Assembly (NCBI GenBank): GCA_001584585.1
Contig: LSYV01000129.1
Coordinates: 25,698 to 37,779, forward strand
Length of the DNA stretch: 12,082 nt
From: Gonium pectorale
Lineage: Eukaryota; Chlorophyta; Chlorophyceae; Chlamydomonadales; Volvocaceae
Direction: 5' to 3'
The translations under genes were made by a program, and so were the position numbers. The first letter of the stretch is position 1; each line of letters begins with the position of its first letter. Of this stretch, positions 1 through 8,747 are shown piece after piece. The notes below the pieces were generated by a model that was given only the letters and a program-made list of their open reading frames with translations, ran no database searches and had not been told where the DNA came from.

Positions 1-1486
1 TAAAAGACGACACGGCCCTAAACGGTGAGCGGGTCTTGGTCACGCACGGACGTGGGTGTTCGTGCCGTATGTCAGCGACACGACCCGTGCTCCGTAACGT
101 CCGGCATCATCCCGTCCCGCCACTCCCCTTCCCTATCTCACCCTATCCCGCACCATCCACCCCCACCCTCCCGTCCTGCCCTATCCCACCCCGCCCGAGG
201 CCTCCCGCCCCGCCCTGCCCGCGCCCCCCCCACCCCATCCATCACAGGTCTGCGCATTGCGTGCTGTACGCTCTGATCGACCCGCCCCCAGCTGAGGGCC
301 CACTGGCCCAATCGTCCAAGAGCGGTGCCGCGCGAAAATAAAAGAGCGGTGCCGGCGGATGCGCGCTTGGGCTCTGCTGACCGCAGGCGTCCCCGCCTCC
401 GCATAGCTACCTAGCTGTCCGCTTATACATGTGCATCTGCGACGTCATTTGTTCTGGATCTGGATACGTCCTTGTCCCCCCGTGCCCGTGAACGGACGTG
501 GATGGCAGGCATAATAGGTACAGTCATCATGATCGACCCATGGGTCATTTCCGATTCGGGCACATCCTTCGGCCGCGCCGTACCCCCGCCCCGCCGGGCC
601 CCTTCGTTACGCCCTCCCTGCATTGGAAGGAGGCGCCCGTGGTGCACAGTAGATTTATTTCAGACGGCAGAGCAGCCCTTTCTTTCTTTCGGTTATCGTT
701 CTGGGTGCGTGGGATGCGTGGCAGGGGGTAACCAGCATAGCGGTTTGTTTGCCGCCGGGCTTTGCTTGCACGGCATTCCAGGCGCCCCATTATTATTTAC
801 ACCCCTGAATCCATCAAGCATCTGCGCACACACCCGCTCACGCTCACGCTCGGACTCCCACTCACACGGATGGATTCAGATCATAAACTGGCGCGCCCGG
901 TTGGGGCGTCACGCATACATGATAAATGCAGTTGGCAGTTGGCAGTTGGTTGCATGCCGTGCGGCGTTCCTCCATCCGCGCGTCCGGCAGGCGGCAGGAC
1001 AACCACCCAACCGTGGCATGTTTGTGATAGATCCAGCAGCGTGGTTGGTGTTCGGTGTTTGGTGTCACGCTCTCATCTGTTAAGGTATGGTCCTCCGGCG
1101 GTTTGATGGTACGAATGTTCCGCCGCCCTGTACTGCACTGCTGCAGCAGGGCGCATTCCATTGTTTGCGGCGGGTGGCAAATTTCCGGCGTCGTACGATG
1201 CCGTGCATGCATGCGGTATACGGTATACATCGTGATTTGGAAGCCACTGCATTATTGGCTTCGTTCTTTAGGCGAGCAAGAGTTTTGCACAGGTATATAA
1301 TGATGGGATTATCGCAACACACGCACGCATGGAGGTCTCCTCTTATTACAGTTTCATACATACATGTACACGTGTGGCCGGACATATGGCGTGTATGTGT
1401 TCTTTTTGTTTGTTGTTGTTGCCTGCTGCCTGCTGCCTACCTGCCTGCGCGGCGCTGTGCCTGTTGCATGCGTGCGTGGTTGCCGA
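1..1486. other. Intergenic DNA, no supportable gene
   Basis: Open frames exist on both strands, but none shows a recognisable domain, a convincing splice structure or a start and stop pair with coding character. The first 250 bases are C-rich (runs of CCCC with A or T), and 1400-1470 is rich in CTGCCTGC-type short repeats. Around 1203-1230 there are small palindromes (GCATGCATGC and GGTATAC twice). It may hold the distal part of a neighbouring gene or its regulatory DNA, but nothing here shows that. Confidence 0.5.
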
Positions 1487-1572
1487 TGTTGGTGTGCGAT
1501 CAGCACTCATATACCTCAGAAATGGGAGAGCAGTAATACGGCCCTCAATGGGCCGGGCGCTTTGCTCCAACA
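1487..1572 (+). repeat. Left (5') LTR, 86 bp
   Basis: It begins TGTTGG and ends CCAACA, the six terminal bases being reverse complements of each other. It matches the copy at 1711-1796 at every position by eye. The preceding base differs between the copies (A here, G before the right copy), which fixes the left edge. A CATATAC stretch near 1508 could serve as a weak TATA-like element, but that is a guess. Confidence 0.85.
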
Positions 1573-1585
1573 TGGTATCGAGACC
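1573..1585 (+). other. Putative primer-binding site
   Basis: The sequence TGGTATCGAGACC directly abuts the left LTR with no spacer. Its reverse complement ends in ACCA, as a mature tRNA would. It resembles the plant initiator-methionine PBS (TGGTATCAGAGC) except for an inserted G and one substitution near the end. The matching algal tRNA was not identified here, so the primer identity is inference. Confidence 0.65.
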
Positions 1586-1588
1586 AGA

Positions 1589-1631
1589 CAGCGCAGGCGC
1601 GCTGGATCCCAGAGGTCCCAGGTTCGATCCC
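1589..1631 (+). promoter_or_regulatory. tRNA-promoter-like A and B boxes inside the element
   Basis: GGTTCGATCCC at 1621-1631 is a perfect match to the RNA polymerase III B-box consensus (GGTTCGANNCC). CAGCGCAGGCG at 1589-1599 fits the A-box consensus TRGYNNARNNG at every fixed position except the first. The starts are 32 nt apart, shorter than in an ordinary tRNA gene (about 44), and I could not fold a full cloverleaf with a matching acceptor stem. It is therefore a tRNA-derived or SINE-like fragment, or chance resemblance, rather than a tRNA gene. Confidence 0.45.
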
Positions 1632-1701
1632 GGCCGGCTCTTGACCGGTTACTAGGGAGCCCCAGAGGCACCTGGACCCCCGAGTATGCTGACTGCTGCT
1701 C

Positions 1702-1710
1702 GAGGGGGTG
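1702..1710 (+). other. Putative polypurine tract
   Basis: GAGGGGGTG, eight purines of nine, sits immediately upstream of the right LTR, where plus-strand DNA synthesis of an LTR retroelement would be primed. Confidence 0.6.
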
Positions 1711-1796
1711 TGTTGGTGTGCGATCAGCACTCATATACCTCAGAAATGGGAGAGCAGTAATACGGCCCTCAATGGGCCGGGCGCTTTGCTCCAACA
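1711..1796 (+). repeat. Right (3') LTR, 86 bp
   Basis: Direct repeat of 1487-1572 with the same TGTTGG and CCAACA ends. After it the sequence diverges from what follows the left copy (TTGGAGG against TGGTATC), apart from a shared T. I see no substitution or gap between the two copies. Confidence 0.85.
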
Positions 1797-3255
1797 TTGG
1801 AGGGCTCCTCCTCCTCCTGCCGTTGCCGTACGTGCTTTCATGTCATGCCGTACATTGATGTGTCTTTCCATACCGCCGTGGTGTGTGCTTCCCGCCGGGC
1901 GTGTCCGTCCCCGTGTCGCCCGGGCGGGACGACGGGGCGCCCAACGGAAACACGGGTGTGCTCTCACCGTTTCCCACGACCAATACGACCATTTGTTTTC
2001 TGTGTTTCTGCATGACCAATAATCAAGATGGTGTCGGCTTATAGTACATGTTGGCTGCCGTGCGAGGAGACGCCTTGCTTTGCACCGGCCTGTGATAGCG
2101 GCCGCTAATGATGGCTGTGTGTGTGTGCGGGGGGGGGGGGGGTAACGATGTAAGTGCTGCCGACCAGCCAGCCGAGGGCGACCGACCGGTTGGCAATGGA
2201 TCGCCCATCCCGCGCGCGCCCCCACCGCGCGCCCCTACTCACATGAAACTGGATACTTGAAGGAATAATGCGCACGTAACAACCGCCCAACCCACTGCGC
2301 TCTGCCATTGCACAAGCACAGGCACGCACGCAATCTGGGCGGCGTCAACGGCCCGAGGGGGCGGGGGGAGGGTGGTTGGGCATCGCCCCGCGTGGCGTGT
2401 GGACAGCGGCGCGCGGCATGCAGCGCAGCTGCGCAGGAGAAAGCAGACCTGGTCACTTCAGTCACTTGGTTGGGCTCGGACAGATTAGTCAAACGGACGC
2501 CCCTTGCTTTCGTGGCGGGCGGGCGATTGAGCAGGCCAGCGCCGGGCGAGCGGACGGGCTTGCGGCGGCACACACGCACGCAGCAGTTGACACACAGCAG
2601 ACCTGCCTCGCTCCCTGCACGGGCACGGGTCTCGGGTGCAAATGGACCTTGACATCTTCCGTGGTGAGCGAGCGGGCAGGCTGGTTTGCAGGCGGCTGGC
2701 AGCGCAACGCCGCACCCTGTCCGGTGCGTACGCCCGGGGGTGTCCTGTACCTGTTTTCGGTTTTGCGCAACGACTGCATCATCCAGTGCGTGGCGCGCGG
2801 GAGCGAGGGCCGGGGGCGGGTCGGAGGGTTGGGGAGCGAGGCGCGGGGGCGGAGGGCGGGGCGGGGAGGCGCGGCCGGCCACCACTCGGCGCTATCGGCG
2901 GCCGAGGTCGTCATGCGGAGCAGTCGTTGACCACAACCGTCGTGTCGGTTTGTTATGACCCGCGAAAACATCAGCGAGCGCGCTTTGCAATAAAATTCAG
3001 AGACCCTGTGTTATGGCAAATGGCATCGCTGCGCGAGGCGGTTGTCCGTTGCAGGAAACCGCGGCGGGCTGCGAACTTCACTGCGAGGTGACCGACGGTG
3101 CACGATGCACGAGGCGCCCGTGTGGCGAACTGCTGGCGATGTCGCCGCCCCTGCCTGCAGCGCTATTTACAAAACCGGGCTCTCTATGAGCACGTATCTC
3201 ACTCGGTCGGATTTGCGCTTCATTCAACCGCGTTCACCCGCTTAACCCTAACATA
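1797..3255. other. Intergenic DNA upstream of the SDR-like gene
   Basis: No gene is supportable. Overlapping open frames on both strands (for example around 2235-2930) are composition-driven: GC-rich, Arg/Pro/Gly-rich in every frame, without a motif I recognise. The stretch includes a GT run followed by a 13-base G run ending near 2140, and a G-rich tract at about 2355-2370 and 2810-2870. The end of this region should contain the promoter of the downstream gene, but no TATA box or other core element stands out. Confidence 0.5.
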
Positions 3256-3505
3256 ACCATCTGTAGAGTGTGATAAAAATCGCAGGGCACATCCAAACGC
3301 ACCCCGCTGCGCCGCTTGCGCTCCTCGCTCCCACCGCAGCTGCCCGGCGACGACGCCCCCGAGGCCGCACCCCGTCCCAAACCCTACCACCCCACGCGGC
3401 ACCACCCCCGCCTCCGCCCCAGTTGCGGCGACACCCCCTACCCTGCCGCCCTGCTCCGGCGACGCGTCGCCGCCAGCCCAGGGGCCGAGCGACAGCAGCC
3501 GTCCC
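3256..3505 (+). other. ATG-free, C-rich leader of the SDR-like gene
   Basis: There is no ATG in any forward frame between 3256 and 3505, so ATG 3506 would be the first AUG for any transcript starting here. The frame of the gene stays open back to the TAA at 3254-3256 and would read as a Pro/Thr/Ser/Ala-rich stretch. That could be an untranslated leader, or coding sequence fed by an unseen upstream exon carrying a plastid transit peptide. The transcript start is not visible. Confidence 0.5.
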
Positions 3506-6500
3506 ATGGGTCAGCAGCAGCCCTTCCCGCGTCCGACCAGCCCGACGACGCAGCGAGATCTCGACCTGCTGGTGGTGGGGCCCGGCGGCCTGGGGGGCCT
3601 CGTCGCAGCGCGGTGGCTGGCGTACGCGGGTCCCGGCAGCGTCACGGGGGCGACCGCCAGCGAGCGCAACCACGAGCGGTGGGTGATGACACGGTCCTGT
3701 GGATCGTATGGATCGTGTGGATCGTATGTCGGCACGCACGCACGAACGTGGCCGTACATGTGGGTGGATCTGGAGATGGCTTCCTGATGAGGGTTTGCAC
3801 ACCGTTGGGGCCGTACACCGTCGTGCCGTCGTACCGTCGTACCGTCGTACCGTCGTACCGTCCCGTACGCAAGAAGATAAAGCTGCCGCTACATACCGCC
3901 GCGCCGGCGGCAGCGGGTCGTTGATGGCTCCATTTGTGACGGACTTTGTACTTGCTCTTGACTTGTGTACGGTGTTGCCGATAATGGATTTCTGACGGGA
4001 TCGCTGTTTGTTGGTGGGGGGGGACGCTCACGCCGCAGGCTGCGGTCCATGGGTGTGCTGCCGGTGACCCGTGAGACGCTGTACGCCGCCGCCCGCGACG
4101 CCGAGGCCGACGCGGAGGCAGCTGCCGAGCCTGGCGGCGGGCCGGCAGCGCCATCAGCTGAGGGAGTGCTCAGCGGCGGTGGTGGCGGCGGTGGCAGTGA
4201 GGCCGATGGCGGCGGAGGCGGCAGCAGAGGTGGCGGCATCGGCGCCGCTACTGGGTGGCGGCGGCGGCGCTGGCGCTTCGTGGCGTTCACGGTGCCGGTG
4301 GCCGGCGGTGGGGAGGCGTACCTGCAGGAGGTGTGTGTTGGGGGGGAGGGGACATCAGAGGGGGTGGGCCGGATAGGGGGTAGGAGGGGGGAGGGGGCGG
4401 GGATAGCGAAGGAGGCTGACTGCCCTCTATACATACAGCCCGTCATGATGTGGTTGACGTTGTGACACCAGGAGCGCGGCAACTGACGTCCCTTCCCCAA
4501 CTTTGGCCGCCCTTGTCCGCCGGGGCGCCTTGTACTTCTCGTTGTCTACCTCGTGATGCCCGTTGACGAGCGAGCGCTGGGGGGGGGGGCAGTGGGGCCG
4601 CCATGCCTACGCCGCTCCCAGCACCCCAGCACCCCAGCATCCCAGAACCCCCCCGCGTACATGATGACCCAATCACACACGTGCCCGTCCCGCATGTCTG
4701 CACAGGGGCACACGTGCGCCCGCTGTGCAAAAACTTGTACGTGCCGTACACTCGTACACCAGCACTCATGCATGAACAAACGTAGTGCTACGGTACGGCG
4801 CCGCAGCCAACCTAACCCAACCCAACCGAACCCCAACGCACGCCACCAGCAGCTTCGCGCCGCTCTGGACCTGTGGGACGGAGGGAATGACGCCGGAGGC
4901 GACGGCAGCGGCGTTGTTGGCGGCGGCGGCGGCTGCTTTCTGTTCACCTCCTCCATGTCTGTGTGCGCTGTGGACAACGGCGGCACGGTCACCGACGGCG
5001 CCTGCCCGCTGCTGCAGCCCGGCGGCGGAGGCGGCCGGGCGTGGTGGGCGCCCTGGTGGGCCGCACAGCAGCAGAGGCAGCAGCAGCAGCAGCTGGCGGG
5101 TGGTGGCGGTGGTGGCGGCAGTGGCGGTGGTGGTGGAGCCGCCGCCGCTGGCTCAGTAGGCTCACCAGGCGGAGGAGGCCCGGCTGGAAGCTGCAGCGCC
5201 GCCGGCGGGTCTACCACCACCACCGCCGCCGCCGCCGCTGGTAGCAGTGTAGGTGCGAAAGTCGGTGCGGGTGCAGCAGGAGGTTCGGCGCCGGCGGAGG
5301 GAGGCGGCGCCGGTGGTGCCGCCGGTTTCACGGGCACGGGGGGCACGGCTTCCGCGGGCGGCTGGGAGCAGGGCCGCGACGGGGCCGCCGGGAGCGGCGG
5401 CGGCGGCAGTGGAAGCGGCGCAGGCGGCGGCGGCGGCGGTGGAGGTGGTGCAGGCGGCGCTCCCGGCGGCGGCTCGACGCTCACAGACACGCTGCTGGCG
5501 GCGGAGGCGGCGGTGTTGCAGGTAGGCGAGTATGTGTCTGAGAGCGTGTCAAGAATTCGGCGCATCCGTACGACCCCACGTGCACGCAGGCGGTACAAGT
5601 ACGGATAACGGATTACGGAACCGGGGGGGGGGGGGTGGGCTGAGTCGGCCGTACGAGATCAATTTTATTTCCTCTGCCGCCGCCAGCCATGTCAAGCAGG
5701 CACGCAGGCAGGCGCCATCATCAGACGTACGAGCAGCCGCAAACCAGCCGCCTCTACCGCCGCTCCCCCCCGCCCTCGCTCCACCATCCACCCTCACGGT
5801 GCCACGACAAGGCCGGGGGTGGCTGGGGCGCGGGCGAGGTACACACGGTGTTTGTGGCTTTGTACCGTCCGAGCACCGTCCCCCTTACCCCCCTCTACCC
5901 CCCCACCCCCACCCACCACACACCCAACACGCACATAACCACACCGCGGTCCGCTACTCCCACATCCACAGGCGGGCGGCACGGTGCTGCGGCTGGTGGC
6001 GCTGTACCACGCCACACGCGGCCCCCACATGAACCTCATACGCATGGTACGGCGCGGTACAGGCGCGATCGAGTGGCGCCATGGCGGGGAGGGGGGTCCA
6101 CCGGGCAAGGGCGGGCGGGTGGGTGGGTGGGTCGGCTCTGCCGCTCCACTCCGCCCCTCTCGGGGTTGGGTGGGGTATTCCCCCTTTGCCGGGTGGGCGG
6201 GTGCATGGGCGGGCGGGTGAGGGGTGGGTGGGCGGATACGAAGGCAGTCTGCGTTCCGGGGCAGGGTCCGTTTCGGCAGTCCGGGTCCCCTGTTCACGTG
6301 TTCAGCTAATAGCCTCATACCCTGTGCCTCGCAATGCGCCCCGCGCAAAGCAACACGTTGTTCCTCGCCGCCCCGTCCGCCGCGCACGCCGCTCTCCCAC
6401 GTCGCCGCGCCTGCTCCAAGTCCTCTGACCGCGTTCATTGAACGCGCCGCGGCCGCCGCCGCCGCCGCACTGCCACCGCCGCCACACACACACACACCGC

Positions 6501-8676
6501 CCCCGCACGTGTACTGGTATATATACCGGCGCGCTGCGCGGGGTACATATACCGTAAGGGCTTACTAAGTGGAATCACTGGCGGCCGCGGGTCTTGAGCC
6601 ACCTGCTGCCGTACCGCCACCGCCACTGCCGGCGATCGACACCCGCCTGGTGGCCTGGATGGCAGTAACCAACCATGTCCATCCGCACACACGCCGCGTG
6701 TGCACAGGGCACCGTCCCGCGGCCGGGCGGCTACACAATGAACCTGATCCACTATGAGGACGCGGCGGAGCTGGCGTCGAGGGTGGGTTGGTGGGCGGGC
6801 GGGTGGGTCGCCGGTGGGCGCGCAGCTCGGTGGGAGGGCTGTTGGTAAGTCTGTGGAAAGGTTACAGGCGGAGAGGCGAGAACGGTTGGTAAGTCTGTGG
6901 AGTAACCGCGGCCCAGGGTCGTCCTCAGCGCGTAGGGCGGCCCAGGGCCGTGGCTACTCCGTAAATCAGCAAGGTCCTATGAGGCTGATTGTAGCGGCGT
7001 GGGCAACCAGGGGGGTCTGGCTTGCGTGACAAAATCCTAAAACTTGTGCGGTGACATGCGGTGCACACGGGTGGCGGGCGCAACGTGAACCACGTGTGGG
7101 TGGCTGCGTGTCGTACTCATCTGCCTCATGCCCCGCCACTGCCGTACGTGTGCACTACGACGCCCTGCAGGTGCTGCAGGGCGCAGGGGCGGCCACCAGC
7201 GGAGCCCTGGGCGCAGCCGCTGCTGGGGGCCCGCATGTGCAGACTCGCCTGGACCCGCACCCGCACCGCGGGCGGGTGTTCCTGGCGGCGGACGGGTCGC
7301 CCATCACCTTCCAGGAGCTTGGGCAGGTGCGCGTGAGTGCGTGTGTGCGTGTGTGTGCGTCTGCATGTGTTGAGAGGGAGCCGCTGCCATGTGGTGTTGC
7401 CCATAGGGGGAGGAGCGGCCACGGGCTTGCTTGGCGGGGGGGGGGGCCCTTGCGCGGACGTAATGGAGGGGAGGCGGCGGAGGTGTGCATGTGCGTGTGC
7501 GGGCGTGGAGGAGGCCTTGGCCAAGCAAAGGACCATGCTGCAACCAGCCTTGCAATGCTGGTACAGTGATGGATACCAATCAGCTCCACCTCATTGCCTT
7601 CTTTTACTACTACTTGAGTTCTCAAGGAGGCATTACGCGAGTCCTCTAATCAGTGGTCGCAGCGAATGACCCAGTGGGGTTGGTGGGGCAGGTGCTCAGT
7701 GGTCACAAGGTCGTCCCGCACCACCACTTTTTCAATCTCCCCAGCCGCTCCCGCTCGCGCTCCTCCCATTCATCCGTTCCGCACGCCCTTCCCCGCGCGC
7801 CTCGCGCACTGTCCCCCTCCCCTGCCTGCCCCTTCCCCCCCCAACACACACACGCGCGCGCGCCCCCCCTCCTCCCCGCACCAGGCGGTCTCCGCGTCCG
7901 GCCTCTACCCGCTGCCCCGCCCCATCGCCTTCACCGGGGCGTTCCCCGACGGTGGGTGGTGGGGGCCGGGCGCTTGGGTCACAGACTGGGGCCGGCCAGG
8001 GCGGCGGGGGGCCGTGGACGGAATGGGAATGGGAATGGGAATGGGATCGGGCGCCTCGCTCTCTTATCTCGCTCCCGCACCGCTGGCCATCTCCGCGCCC
8101 CTTGCCCGTGCAAGAATGCAACACGACCACTGCCACCCGTCTCTGCCGCCCCATCCCCCCCCTTTGCCGCCCCCACCCCGCCCCGCCCCCCACCTCGGCC
8201 ACCCCAGTCTCTGCCGCCCACCACCCGCTTTGCCCTCGGGGAACGCGCGCCCGCATCGCGCCAGTCGAGTCTCTGCCTGCGCCCCGCCGGTACTCCAGCC
8301 CGGGCGCCGCGTGTCTGCGTGCCTCCCATTATTGCCTCGTGGAGTCCCCTGCCTGTCCTCCCACCGTCACACTGATCTAGACTACCCCCACGCCCCGCCT
8401 CCTTCCTTTCCGCCTCGCCTCGCAGACCCCCGCGCCGGGCGGGGCAAGGCGGTGGACCCCTCCGGCACCGCCGCGGCGCTTGGCGGCTGGGCGCCGCGGT
8501 ACCCCTCCTTCGCGGCCTTCCTCGCGGCCGGCGGGCGGGACGCCTTCAACCCGGAAGGGCCCGATCCGAGCGCTCTGGACGCCCTGGCGGCGGCGGTGGC
8601 GGCGGCAACGACGGCAACGGAAGCACCCGTGAAGGCAGCGGCATCGGCGGCGCCGGCGGCGCTGCGCAGGGGATGA
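3506..8676 (+). CDS. Atypical SDR / NAD(P)-binding Rossmann-fold protein (YeeZ-like), 8 exons
   Basis: Exons: 3506-3678, 4039-4330, 4853-5521, 5972-6046, 6708-6782, 7171-7326, 7885-7951, 8426-8676. They total 1758 nt, giving 585 residues and TGA. All introns are GT-AG, with phases 2,0,0,0,0,0,1. Residues 18-37 hold the dinucleotide-binding strand and G25xG27xxG30. NHERLRSMG (55-63) follows across the first junction. WRFVAFTVP (136-144), FLFTSS (184-189), the EAAVLQAGGTVLRL segment (373-386), ALYHATRGPH (388-397), GTVPRPGGYTMNLIHYEDAA (404-423), GRVFLAADG before intron 6, and WAPRYPSF (524-531) match in order the plant Rossmann protein I recall as Arabidopsis At1g19690 and its bacterial YeeZ-like relatives. 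Those are about 300 residues. The excess here is Gly-rich sequence at about 87-135 and a Gln/Gly/Ala-rich block at about 211-362. The usual SDR Tyr region reads SVCAVDNG, so classical YxxxK catalysis is not evident. Substrate and compartment are unknown. ATG 3506 is the first in-frame ATG after a stop, but it gives no obvious transit peptide. Confidence 0.85.
3701..3727 (+). repeat. 9-bp tandem repeat, 3 copies (intron 1)
   Basis: GGATCGTAT, GGATCGTGT and GGATCGTAT lie head to tail 22 bases into intron 1 of the SDR-like gene. Confidence 0.85.
3820..3859 (+). repeat. 8-bp tandem repeat, 5 copies (intron 1)
   Basis: The unit is GTCGTACC; the first copy is GTCGTGCC. The array is followed by a decayed half unit. 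It lies wholly in intron 1 and has no evident role. Confidence 0.9.
6516..6527. repeat. 12-bp perfect palindrome GGTATATATACC (intron 4)
   Basis: A self-complementary sequence in intron 4, with a near copy (GGTACATATACC) starting at 6542. No function is suggested by its position. Confidence 0.7.
6841..6901 (+). repeat. 17-bp direct repeat, two copies 44 bp apart (intron 5)
   Basis: GTTGGTAAGTCTGTGGA occurs at 6841-6857 and again at 6885-6901. Each copy contains GGTAAGT, a strong splice-donor-like sequence, and the second copy runs into the left arm of the intron hairpin. Confidence 0.85.
6893..6966 (+). ncRNA. Long near-perfect hairpin in intron 5 (small-RNA precursor candidate)
   Basis: Bases 6899-6914 pair with 6945-6960 over 16 positions, with one A-C mismatch and one G-U pair. 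After an A-A mismatch (6915/6944), 6916-6921 pairs with 6938-6943 and 6922-6925 with 6934-6937, leaving a loop of about eight bases. The outer edges add a few weaker pairs down to about 6896/6963. That is roughly 26 pairs in 62 bases. It lies inside intron 5 of the SDR-like gene in the sense orientation. Arms long enough for a 21-nt duplex in an intron are what algal microRNA precursors often look like. It may instead be the 5' half of an H/ACA-like RNA, or a decayed inverted-repeat transposon. No expression evidence is available. Confidence 0.4.
8020..8046 (+). repeat. GGGAAT hexamer array / G-quadruplex motif (intron 7)
   Basis: Four G3 runs separated by AAT spacers occupy 8025-8045, a perfect G3N3G3N3G3N3G3 pattern on the sense strand of intron 7. 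Such RNA or DNA can fold as a quadruplex; any effect on splicing is speculative. Confidence 0.8.
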
Positions 8677-8747
8677 TTCGGCAGCGAGCTACCGGCCAGC
8701 AGCAGCCAGCTAAACGTAGCAAGGTTACGAAATGAAGAACTGTGGTC

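Larger units (their letters stand above)
1487..1796 (+). mobile_element. Miniature LTR retroelement (TRIM/SMART-like), complete
   Basis: The element is 310 bp long: two directly repeated 86-bp termini around a 138-bp interior with no gag or pol coding capacity. Each terminus starts TGTTGG and ends CCAACA, so it has the TG...CA ends and short terminal inverted repeats of an LTR. The base after the left LTR begins TGGTATCGAGACC, which looks like a tRNA primer-binding site because TGG complements a tRNA CCA tail. A purine tract lies directly before the right LTR. This is the layout of non-autonomous terminal-repeat retrotransposons in miniature, which rely on proteins of other elements. The two LTRs read identical, suggesting a young copy, but no target-site duplication is visible (GCCGA before, TTGGA after). 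The plus orientation follows from the PBS and PPT order. Confidence 0.8.

Noticed and set aside
1573..1650. A functional tRNA gene around the B box
   Set aside because: The A and B boxes are too close, no acceptor stem pairs with the 3' flank, and no anticodon arm of proper size can be drawn.
2149..2153. TGTAA as a poly(A) signal for a plus-strand gene
   Set aside because: No supportable coding exon precedes it on that strand; a five-base motif is expected by chance.
2235..2930. Overlapping long open frames on both strands upstream of the SDR-like gene
   Set aside because: High GC removes stop codons in several frames at once. The translations are Arg/Pro/Cys/Gly-rich without a recognisable domain.
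3243..3253. Telomere-like TTAACCCTAAC
   Set aside because: Only one and a half units, not repeated, and not the TTTTAGGG type known for Chlamydomonas; chance is enough.
3316..3924. 202-codon forward frame across the leader and exon 1
   Set aside because: It starts at TTG rather than ATG, is in a different frame from the GxGxxG motif, and runs through the tandem repeats of intron 1.
4546..5598. Antisense open frame of 350 codons, Pro/Ala-rich
   Set aside because: It is the complement of the Gly/Ala-rich GGN/GCN codons of exon 3. The sense frame carries the conserved FLFTSS and EAAVLQ motifs; the antisense frame carries none.
6569..6757. Open frame in intron 4 that could be an extra exon
   Set aside because: Joining 6046 directly to 6708 gives the spacing remembered for the homologue (RGPH, six residues, GTV), leaving no room for an exon there.
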